Part shown: in pieces, positions 1 through 5,168 of the stretch
How positions within the stretch are numbered: position 1 is the first letter of the stretch
How the letters are laid out: every line of letters starts with the position of its first letter
Program-made: the position numbers and the translations under genes
From: Chamaesiphon sp.
GTDB lineage: Bacteria; Cyanobacteriota; Cyanobacteriia; Cyanobacteriales; Chamaesiphonaceae
Reading direction: 5' to 3'
Length of the DNA stretch: 5,168 nucleotides
Assembly: GCA_026786125.1 (NCBI GenBank)
Contig: JAJAYU010000363.1
Coordinates: forward strand, 1 to 5,168
The notes under the pieces: generated by a model
What the model was told of the DNA's origin: nothing
The model's database searches: none
The model's input: only the letters and a program-made list of their open reading frames with translations

Positions 1-646
1 GCACATAAGCATACCCTTTAATCGGAGCCTCGGCAATTTTGACATTTCCCTGGACAATTCTGGTACCAAAGGTATAAATGACCCCATCTAGCACTTCTTG
101 CTTCGTGGTGCTACTAACAAAGCGTCCAGCCTTGATGCCAGACTGTTGATGAAGCTGCAAGTATCGTCCAGCAAAATGTAACCCATCTAAAATCGGGACA
201 TTGTTGACCTGTTTGTCGCTCTTTTCACCGCAGAGGATATGTTTAAAGCCGCGCTGGGCAAACCAGATCTGGACTAAATCATCTGTGAACGCAGCATCAC
301 TACTCCGATTAGGCTTGATTGTGCCTGCCACCGCAGTTTTCAGCCGATTTAAGACATCAGGAAAATCCTGTAACAGCTTTCTAAAGCTCTGTTCGCTCAC
401 AGGTCGATCGAATCCAGTCCCACACATCGCTAAAACCCGCAGATCGAACGGCTCTAATTGCGGCGGTGGTGGAGTGATGTCTTTTTTAACTCCGACGGGA
501 AAATCGACAGGGATCGGATTATCGATAGTGTCGAAAAAAGGCAGCAGTGTGACTTGAGCCTCGACCGATCGAGTTGACAGTGCCACGAGGATTCCAGTCA
601 AGAGTAAAGTCAAGCTTGCGCCTACATTGCGATCGAACCTAAACAT
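1..646 (-). CDS. Secreted EndoU-type endoribonuclease, C-terminus cut by the window edge
   Basis: The reverse strand reads without a stop from an ATG at 646 to the left edge, giving 215 residues. Residues 1-30 look like a Sec signal peptide: Arg3 and Arg6, a hydrophobic stretch 8-23, and V-E-A before a likely cleavage site at 30/31. A Pro-rich linker (58-66) follows. Residues about 120-215 resemble the bacterial EndoU domain: KHILCGE (135-141) supplies the first predicted catalytic His136 and DGLHFAGRYLQL (154-165) supplies the second, His157. EndoU enzymes cut single-stranded RNA, usually at U, leaving 2',3'-cyclic phosphate ends. The C-terminal segment that would carry the third catalytic Ser/Thr/Lys is outside the window. 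The gene starts 18 bases after the SNase-like gene, with no clear ribosome-binding site, so it may depend on translation from upstream. The family call rests on the two His motifs. Export is inferred from the signal peptide. Confidence 0.72.
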   Translation of the reverse strand, partial: MFRFDRNVGASLTLLLTGILVALSTRSVEAQVTLLPFFDTIDNPIPVDFPVGVKKDITPPPPQLEPFDLRVLAMCGTGFDRPVSEQSFRKLLQDFPDVLNRLKTAVAGTIKPNRSSDAAFTDDLVQIWFAQRGFKHILCGEKSDKQVNNVPILDGLHFAGRYLQLHQQSGIKAGRFVSSTTKQEVLDGVIYTFGTRIVQGNVKIAEAPIKGYAYV

Positions 647-664
647 TTGGATTATGATTAAAGA

Positions 665-1522
665 CTAGGGGCTGAAGATTAAATTTTCGGGCAGTTCTAA
701 TAAGCGAACCTGCTGTCCCTTCACCTCAATTAAATTATCAAAATGAGTGAAATTTTGAGTTGAAATAATCATGACAGGTTTAGGATCGCGAGTTGCTAGC
801 CATGTCAGAAACCCAGCTAAATTTGGGGGATCTTCTCCAGCAATAAACTCTGATAAACGGCGAAATAGCTTGGGCAGAATTGGCTGTTCATCGATTATAA
901 CTGCGAGTCGATCGAGGACAAATCCACTATTTGTTTTATCCTGTTGATAGAGTCCTAACTGCTTGGTTCTCGCTTTCGTTGCTGCTGCGGTTAAAGTTTG
1001 ACGTAGCTCGGCAAACAGACCTTGATAGTAGGTTGGATAAGCATTCCCTGCTGCCAAAGTTTGATGGTTGAGGCTTTTCTTCAATCGGTTGCTATCCAAG
1101 AAAATATTGCTGCCATCTTGCTCTGAGGGAGTCCCCGCAAAGACAAAGGAAACAGGTCGTCCGTTGATGTCTTTTTGTCTAGTTAGGATATAGCCTGGTG
1201 TCCCATCCTTCGCGGCAGTGACATTCCGATGTGCGCTATCCCAAACTACGTCAGTAATTTTGAGATGACTGAGTAAAAAGTCCGTGGCAGCATTAGCGAG
1301 CGATCGCGGTTGGTGTACTTCACCCCCTGGGGCTGTAAAGTGGGTTTCTAGAGTATCAATGCCTTCGAGCCGAAGTTGGACATCTTTTTTGCTATTGATA
1401 GTCAGTCGCCCTGTGCCTAGCAAACTCCAATTTGCTTCATTGTCGGCACGAAATCGAATGGAATCACCATCGGGAGAATAGCCGACGACGTGAAATGTAC
1501 CTTTGATTAAATTAAAACCCAT
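665..1522 (-). CDS. Staphylococcal-nuclease-like (thermonuclease family) protein with C-terminal extension
   Basis: This 285-residue protein has no signal peptide and is probably cytosolic. The SNase fold is recognisable from its active-site pattern: PDGDSI (17-22, Asp20 matching the Ca2+-ligand Asp21 of S. aureus nuclease), RLEGIDTLE (51-59, with Arg51, Asp56, Thr57 and Glu59 matching Arg35, Asp40, Thr41 and Glu43), and DINGRPVSFVF (118-128, Arg122 matching Arg87). The usual C-terminal helix pattern follows (LAAGNAYPTYY, then KARTKQLGLY, ending near 192). All catalytic positions are present, so Ca2+-dependent phosphodiesterase activity on DNA or RNA is plausible. Two departures from the family are an insert of roughly 20 residues at 26-47, before the catalytic Arg, and about 90 extra residues (195-285) of unrecognised fold. 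The ATG at 1522 has a strong ribosome-binding site. The gene lies 38 bases after the GMC oxidoreductase and 18 before the EndoU gene, which suggests co-transcription. Confidence 0.82.
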   Translation of the reverse strand: MGFNLIKGTFHVVGYSPDGDSIRFRADNEANWSLLGTGRLTINSKKDVQLRLEGIDTLETHFTAPGGEVHQPRSLANAATDFLLSHLKITDVVWDSAHRNVTAAKDGTPGYILTRQKDINGRPVSFVFAGTPSEQDGSNIFLDSNRLKKSLNHQTLAAGNAYPTYYQGLFAELRQTLTAAATKARTKQLGLYQQDKTNSGFVLDRLAVIIDEQPILPKLFRRLSEFIAGEDPPNLAGFLTWLATRDPKPVMIISTQNFTHFDNLIEVKGQQVRLLELPENLIFSP

Positions 1523-1528
1523 TTGTAT

Positions 1529-1535
1529 TCTCCTC
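1529..1535 (-). promoter_or_regulatory. Strong Shine-Dalgarno site of the SNase-like gene
   Basis: The minus strand reads GAGGAGA, with seven bases between the AGGAG core and the ATG at 1522. It is the best ribosome-binding site in the window and fixes the start of the SNase-like gene. The other minus-strand genes lack a comparable site, so this gene may be translated more strongly than its operon neighbours. Confidence 0.75.
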
Positions 1536-1560
1536 TGTGCCAGAAAGTGTGAATATTAGC

Positions 1561-3267
1561 CTATATTGCCGATCGAATCGCATCAGCAGTGCGTAAGGCA
1601 AGAGCTGCTACAGTTAAGGTGGGGTTTGAGGTTCCCCCTGTGGTGAAGACACTGGAGCCGACGACATAGAGATTGGGATGCTCATGCGATCGACCTTGAG
1701 CATCTACAACCGAACTACAGGGATTGTTACCCATTTTGCAAGTACCCATAATGTGTCCAGAACCGTTATATTATAGGGTGGGCGCGATTGGCTCGACCTC
1801 TCGATTGCCTTCGATCCGATCGAAAATACGTTTGGCTACACTGTATCCATAAGCGAGTGCTTTCTTCGAGTAGTCATCTATTTTCACAGTGATTTTGGGT
1901 CGAACCAGATCGAAGGCATCCTTTTCATCGGATAACGTCACGCGATTATCCTTATTCGGCAGCATTTCAGTCGAATAACCAATTCGCAGCAGTCGAGTGA
2001 CGCGCTCCTCTAACCGCGATTGCAGCTCCTTGCCAAACAAGATGCCAGTCTTCTTCTTGCCACTATCATCCACCCCCAGATCCTCTAGTAGCAGATTTTC
2101 TAAAGATTTAATCGGCGGCTCTCTTCGGCCCCAACCATCATTACCGATCGTCATCCGAAAAGCCCCACAAAACTTACGGAAGTCGCCATCTCGAAATACC
2201 TCAATACTAGAGGTACTTTGAGGCCCACGAAAGGGGAAGACCGGATCGGGAAATAAACCAGTGACTTCCTCCGCTAAGTGATCCATCAAGTTTCTGCCTA
2301 CTTGGTCGCTTTTATTGCCTAACGTGGGTGAAGATAGCCACAGTTTGGGAGTTTCAATCCCGTGGGTAGCTAGCACCACAATTTTGGCTGTCAAGAACTG
2401 CTCTTTAATAGCTGTTGTTGACCAATCCTTAAAAAACACCTGATTGACATTACCATTCGCTCCAGCCTCCAGCTTTGTCACCACACAGCTTGTTTTCAGT
2501 TCCACCCCATTAGCCTTAGCTTTGTTCAGGTGAACCGAAGCATCATATTTCGCCCCAGAGGGACAGATGGGAATGCAGCTTGAATTGCCCTGACAAGCCG
2601 AGCGACCATCATATGCTTGGGAATTTCGAGCTTGAGGAGTGCTGACAACTTTGATAGTTTTACCATCAATCTCCAAACCCTCGATCTTGTCTTTCACCTG
2701 CAACGATCCATAACTCTGAACGATGTTTGGCATCGGAAACTTCACACTGCGGTAGGCACCTGGCAAAATATTATCCCACTCTTCATCGTTACCAGAAACA
2801 CCTAGCTCTCTTTCCGCCTCAGCATAGTAAGGCTCGATATCGTCATAGGAGATCGGCCAATCTTCTGCCACGTTGTATGTCGTTTTCAACTTGAGATCGT
2901 TCGGCAGAAATCTGGGTGTATTCCCCCGCCAAGCCCAAGTACTACCACCAACGATTCGCACGCCAGCACTCTTGAACAAATCTGGCCCTGGTTGCACATA
3001 GTAACGATTGAGATTGAATTTATCGCCACCGCCATCTTGGTTGACGGCATATTTATTACTTTCGAGTTTAGTATAGGGTGAAAGCTGGCTTTTGTTAGTT
3101 GCTACTGCAAAAGTCGAAACAAATTCTTTACGCTGATTTTCATCTAATTCATTGGCACCTTCATCGATAATTAAAATCTTCAGGTTTTTCTGCTGGGAGA
3201 GTTTCCAGGCACATAGCGATCCAGCCACTCCACCACCAACAATAATCACATCATAGTTGAAGTCCAT
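1561..3267 (-). pseudogene. GMC-family FAD oxidoreductase interrupted by one in-frame stop
   Basis: The reading frame runs from an ATG at 3267 to a TAG at 1561-1563, 568 codons with one internal TAA at codon 499. The first 498 residues carry the dinucleotide-binding motif GGGVAG (11-16) with the acidic end of the next strand (IIDEG, 33-37), the family signature VGGSTWAWRG (106-115), WPISYDDIEPYYAEAE (137-152), a cysteine cluster C225-x5-C231-x3-C235, and LATHGIETPKLWL near 300. After the stop the same frame continues as YNGSGHIMGTCKMG and then VGSSVFTTGGTSNPTLTVAA, the standard GMC C-terminal domain. His505 and Asn548 are the predicted catalytic pair, by analogy with pyranose and cholesterol oxidases. 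Such flavoenzymes oxidise alcohols, often sugars or sterols; the substrate here is unknown. The 498-residue product would lack the catalytic pair, and the 62-codon remainder (ATG at 1749) has no ribosome-binding site. Explanations are a recent nonsense mutation, a sequence error or stop readthrough. Confidence 0.85.
1771..1773 (-). other. In-frame TAA interrupting the GMC oxidoreductase
   Basis: The minus strand reads ACC CTA TAA TAT AAC GGT TCT GGA across this point. Seven sense codons separate the TAA from the next in-frame ATG, and the conserved SGHIMGTC motif begins four codons after it. No frameshift is involved. One base change to a sense codon (for example TAT, TAC, TTA or CAA) would restore a full-length enzyme. 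Confidence 0.9.
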
Positions 3268-3559
3268 AGCAGTTTAAATTGGAGAATTGGTAGATTCATC
3301 TGGCGCAGTTGCCCAATATTTAACAAATGTATTAATCTCGACAATAGGCGAGAAAATAAATTCATAGTGTTTTGGCTATTTATTAAACTAGTAATTTCAA
3401 TTTTGCGCCATTATCCGAGCTAGTTGGATTGCTATTCTTCCGCCTAGTTCTATCAATCTGTTTAATCTAGTAGTTACAGTTAGAATACATCTATATCTAA
3501 CCATTTTTTATATCAAGTAGTATTTTGTTACAAATATTGATATTAGATCCATTTAAACA
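3268..3559. other. AT-rich intergenic region between the divergent GMC and membrane-protein genes
   Basis: This 292-base stretch separates two divergently transcribed genes and should hold promoters for both. It is visibly AT-rich and lacks the CGATCG hexamer that marks the genes on both sides. I found no convincing -35/-10 pair: a TAGAAT at 3481-3486 on the plus strand has no good -35 partner, and a TTGATA on the minus strand near 3510 has only a weak -10. No hairpin terminator, tRNA or repeat array is visible. Two short open frames on the minus strand touch the GMC start and are treated as findings. Confidence 0.6.
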
Positions 3560-4030
3560 GTGCAATTGAGCTGGGATGAATTCAGACTACTCGATCGGTT
3601 ATTTACAGCAAGCTATAATATTAGTGGGGTGAGAATAATGATCGGCTTTTTGGCTACTCCAATTTTCTATCTAACTCCATACATTTTTTTGTGGTCGTTA
3701 TTTAATGGACTGGTGACGATTGGTTTATGCTCCTTATTAAAAATCAGACTATCTCGTCCAATTCAAATTGCCACGGCATTGACGACATCGATCGGTTCGA
3801 TTTTGTGGAACTGGAGTATTGAGTTCAATCGTTCGACTATTTATCTCAATGTCGATCATCCTTACCTGCGGATATCTTGGGCAGATGCGCTCAATGGAAT
3901 TTGTGTATTTAGTTTGACAGTATTAGTTCTGGATCTATTTATAGCTCCCCAAGAGTCGGCACAGAAGATGGCAAAAATTGCTGGAGTTGCGGCACTATGG
4001 ACAATCTTCACAGATACTTTCTTCTTTTAA
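3560..4030 (+). CDS. Multi-pass membrane protein of unknown function
   Basis: I do not recognise the family. From a GTG at 3560 the protein has 156 residues. After a 26-residue amphipathic N-terminus comes a long hydrophobic stretch (about 27-61, probably two helices), a basic turn KIRLSRP, a helix near 68-87, a polar loop with several Tyr and Asp residues, a helix near 110-130, a charged loop QESAQK, and a last hydrophobic segment ending in FTDTFFF. This suggests four or five membrane helices with the basic turn in the cytoplasm. The start is uncertain. An ATG at 3638 has a GGGGTGAG sequence just upstream and would give 130 residues. I prefer 3560 because the extra segment has protein-like composition and a CGATCG at 3592, which elsewhere here marks coding DNA. 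The gene converges on the RES toxin gene and overlaps it by four bases. Confidence 0.65.
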   Translation: MQLSWDEFRLLDRLFTASYNISGVRIMIGFLATPIFYLTPYIFLWSLFNGLVTIGLCSLLKIRLSRPIQIATALTTSIGSILWNWSIEFNRSTIYLNVDHPYLRISWADALNGICVFSLTVLVLDLFIAPQESAQKMAKIAGVAALWTIFTDTFFF

Positions 4031-4569
4031 TCGATCCGAAAACTCCCATCAGCGATCGCGTTAGGTAAGAATTCCCGCACGTCTAAAGGCAGTTTTTCCA
4101 AGAAAAGCACCAAACACCATTGCTCGACATTATCCAAAAATGCCACCGATGGGACAAAGATCGCCATTGCGGGAGTAGTATAGCGGATAAAATTAGCGCA
4201 AGCTCTGGCAACATCCCGATTCTGAAAGCAATTGGGGGCATCACTAAGGGATAATTCTTGCCATACTTCCGGTTGGCATAAATTCAATACTTTTTCTAGT
4301 CTGACATCAAATCGGTAGACAATTCGCTCTCGAATTTGTCGCGCCAGAGATGCAGATCGATCGACTTTAAAGTGTCGTGCGTACTCAGCTAAAGCAACAT
4401 TCTTTTCCTTAGCTAAATATAGTGTCGGTTCACCTTGAAGATTCCAGCGATTTTCGGCACTTCTACCTGCATAACTAAAATCATAGATATCATACTGCTG
4501 CTCGGCTAGCCTGGGAATATGCCGTACTGCTGTACCTTGCCACGGCTGAATAAAAGACTGAATCGACAT
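4027..4569 (-). CDS. RES-domain toxin of a type II toxin-antitoxin system
   Basis: This 180-residue protein has the RES domain layout: Arg16 near the N-terminus, the RES-type motif NRWNLQGEPTLYLA (40-53) with Arg41 and Tyr51, then VALAEYARH (58-66) with Glu62. A later FVPSVAFLDN motif and a hydrophobic VEQWCLVLFLEKL segment close the domain. RES toxins resemble ADP-ribosyltransferases and act by breaking down NAD+, which halts growth until the antitoxin neutralises them. The Arg/Tyr/Glu positions expected to contact NAD+ appear to be present, so the toxin looks intact. The order is standard, antitoxin first, and the ATG at 4569 follows the antitoxin stop with no gap (TAG-ATG), which points to translational coupling. 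No close ribosome-binding site is visible; a GAAGG lies too far upstream. The length is normal for the family. The far end converges on the membrane-protein gene. Confidence 0.87.
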   Translation of the reverse strand: MSIQSFIQPWQGTAVRHIPRLAEQQYDIYDFSYAGRSAENRWNLQGEPTLYLAKEKNVALAEYARHFKVDRSASLARQIRERIVYRFDVRLEKVLNLCQPEVWQELSLSDAPNCFQNRDVARACANFIRYTTPAMAIFVPSVAFLDNVEQWCLVLFLEKLPLDVREFLPNAIADGSFRID

Positions 4570-4917
4570 CTAGAAACCCAAGCCTTCAAAATCTGCGGCT
4601 AAGGCACTAATCACCCGATCGAATTGACCAATTTGCATCAGATCGAGGGCCGTATAGCGATCGAAGACGGGGAGTGGCGTAGTCAGAAATTCCTTCAAGC
4701 CATCAAGGGTATAAACCATCAAGCCGAGGGTGACGATTTCGTCTAATTTAGCTAATCTAGCTTGAGCGTCAGGGTCTTTGAGCGGTAGATGTTGTTTTTC
4801 CGCCCGATTGACAGTCTTACTGCTGACTTTCAGTAAGCTACTGAGTTTTTCTTGAGATAGGGATAATTTCTGGCGAATCTTGGCTGGATCTAGTCTAGGG
4901 GGAGTTGCGGTAGTCAT
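4570..4917 (-). CDS. Xre/MbcA/ParS-type antitoxin (DUF2384-like), partner of the RES toxin
   Basis: This 115-residue protein has a helix-turn-helix at about 14-42 (LSLSQEKLSSLLKVSSKTVN is the core, with SQEKLSSLLKVS and SKTVNRAEK as the two helices). A helical linker follows (50-68). The C-terminal toxin-binding region at 74-115 (LKEFLTTPLPVFDRYTALDL and then GQFDRVISAL) follows the DUF2384 pattern. In characterised relatives the C-terminal region covers the NAD+ site of the toxin, and the complex represses its own promoter. At 115 residues it is somewhat shorter than many Xre antitoxins, with little sequence before the helix-turn-helix. The leader from the predicted promoter is only about 17 bases and has no Shine-Dalgarno sequence, so initiation may be leader-poor. 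It shares its promoter with the toxin gene, which it abuts. Confidence 0.86.
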   Translation of the reverse strand: MTTATPPRLDPAKIRQKLSLSQEKLSSLLKVSSKTVNRAEKQHLPLKDPDAQARLAKLDEIVTLGLMVYTLDGLKEFLTTPLPVFDRYTALDLMQIGQFDRVISALAADFEGLGF

Positions 4918-4940
4918 ATCAAGGACGTTTAGTTATCTCG

Positions 4941-4969
4941 ATTCTAGCATTTGACCAGTCAAATGTCCA
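4941..4969 (-). promoter_or_regulatory. Predicted sigma70-type promoter of the Xre-RES operon
   Basis: On the minus strand the -35 box TGGACA (4964-4969) and the -10 box TAGAAT (4941-4946) each match consensus at five of six bases and are separated by exactly 17 bases. Transcription would begin near 4934, about 17 bases before the antitoxin ATG. The alternative -35 TTGACT, inside the spacer, is only 10 bases from the -10 and is unsuitable. Confidence 0.62.
4948..4965. promoter_or_regulatory. Palindromic operator candidate inside the Xre-RES promoter
   Basis: The sequence CATTTGACcaGTCAAATG is an inverted repeat with eight-base perfect arms and a two-base centre. It fills the spacer between the -35 and -10 boxes, so a bound protein would block RNA polymerase. 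A related sequence, TGTCCAGTCA (4964-4973), repeats TGACCAGTCA (4952-4961) twelve bases away with one mismatch and could be an extra half-site. The antitoxin's helix-turn-helix is the natural candidate ligand; this is inference from how such operons usually work. Confidence 0.62.
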
Positions 4970-4993
4970 GTCAGGCTTGAAACCATCTAGGAT

Positions 4994-5168
4994 TCAATAA
5001 TCCCAATTTTCACATCCTTGAACCCACATTCCGCTGTTTGGAGAGCGATCGAAATAATTAGGGATATGGAGTAGGTAGGAGATAATAGCGGCGACAAGCA
5101 GCACTAAAGAATCGTAAAATATGCTATCGATTGAATACGGTGAAGATGTCTCGGTGTATTGTTCTTGA
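4994..5168 (-). CDS. Possible C-terminal end of a membrane protein, cut by the window edge
   Basis: A minus-strand frame enters from the right edge and stays open for 57 codons before a TGA at 4994-4996. The other two minus frames stop early. The visible peptide has a hydrophobic segment at about 16-35 (FYDSLVLLVAAIISYLLHI), then a polar aromatic tail ending in ENWDY, as in a protein with one terminal membrane helix. A CGATCG at 5046-5051 lies in the frame, and in this window that hexamer is otherwise found only in genes. No family is recognisable. An open run this long can arise by chance, so the call is tentative. If real, its stop lies only 25 bases from the -35 box of the toxin-antitoxin promoter. 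Confidence 0.38.
   Translation of the reverse strand, partial: QEQYTETSSPYSIDSIFYDSLVLLVAAIISYLLHIPNYFDRSPNSGMWVQGCENWDY

Noticed and set aside
201..557. 118-codon plus-strand open frame
   Set aside because: It lies wholly opposite the EndoU gene, whose signal peptide and His motifs are convincing. Its own translation is Ser/Arg-rich with no domain pattern.
1284..1481. 65-codon plus-strand open frame
   Set aside because: It is antisense to the N-terminal catalytic region of the SNase-like gene and shows no family features.
1561..1749. 62-codon minus-strand frame as an independent small gene
   Set aside because: It is in the same frame as the GMC gene and encodes the GMC C-terminal domain, so it is the tail of the interrupted gene. 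No ribosome-binding site precedes its ATG.
1770..1775. TATAAT on the minus strand as a -10 box for the downstream genes
   Set aside because: It is made by the codons around the internal stop, and no usable -35 lies 16-18 bases upstream.
1997..2221. 74-codon plus-strand open frame
   Set aside because: It is antisense to the conserved GMC oxidoreductase and low in complexity (Ser, Arg, Pro).
2617..2805. 62-codon plus-strand open frame
   Set aside because: It is antisense to the GMC oxidoreductase, with no ribosome-binding site or recognisable pattern.
5121..5168. 15-codon plus-strand ORF ending exactly at the window edge
   Set aside because: It is too short, has no ribosome-binding site, and the end at the edge is probably coincidence.
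1..5168. CRISPR array, tRNA, rRNA or insertion sequence
   Set aside because: No regularly spaced repeats, no cloverleaf-like sequence, no transposase motifs and no long terminal inverted repeats were seen.

Overview
The window looks cyanobacterial. The palindromic hexamer CGATCG occurs 16 times in 5.2 kb, where about one is expected by chance, and two copies extend to the full HIP1 octamer GCGATCGC (1300-1307 and 4052-4059). HIP1 enrichment is a hallmark of cyanobacterial chromosomes. Moderate GC, AT-rich intergenic DNA and weak ribosome-binding sites fit the same picture. The genus cannot be named from this alone.

Layout. (1) Positions 1-3267 hold a minus-strand gene run, read right to left: a GMC-family FAD oxidoreductase interrupted by one in-frame TAA, then a cytosolic staphylococcal-nuclease-like protein with a strong ribosome-binding site, then a secreted EndoU-type endoribonuclease that runs off the left edge. 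Gaps of 38 and 18 bases suggest one operon. (2) Positions 3268-3559 are AT-rich intergenic DNA. (3) Positions 3560-4030 carry a plus-strand multi-pass membrane protein of unknown family. (4) Positions 4027-4917 carry a minus-strand type II toxin-antitoxin pair: a MbcA/ParS/Xre-type antitoxin followed directly by a RES-domain toxin. A sigma70-like promoter with a near-perfect palindrome between its -35 and -10 boxes lies in front. (5) The right edge (4994-5168) holds a frame open to the window end that may be the C-terminus of another membrane protein.

How the parts relate. The toxin-antitoxin module is self-contained and probably autoregulated. Its toxin gene converges on the membrane-protein gene, and both stop codons share one TTAA. 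In the left operon a likely periplasmic or exported RNase is paired with a cytosolic SNase-fold nuclease downstream of an oxidoreductase. That combination is the least explained part of the window. As read, the oxidoreductase cannot be active, because both predicted catalytic residues (His505 and Asn548) lie after the stop, although the reading frame beyond it is intact to the family's natural end.
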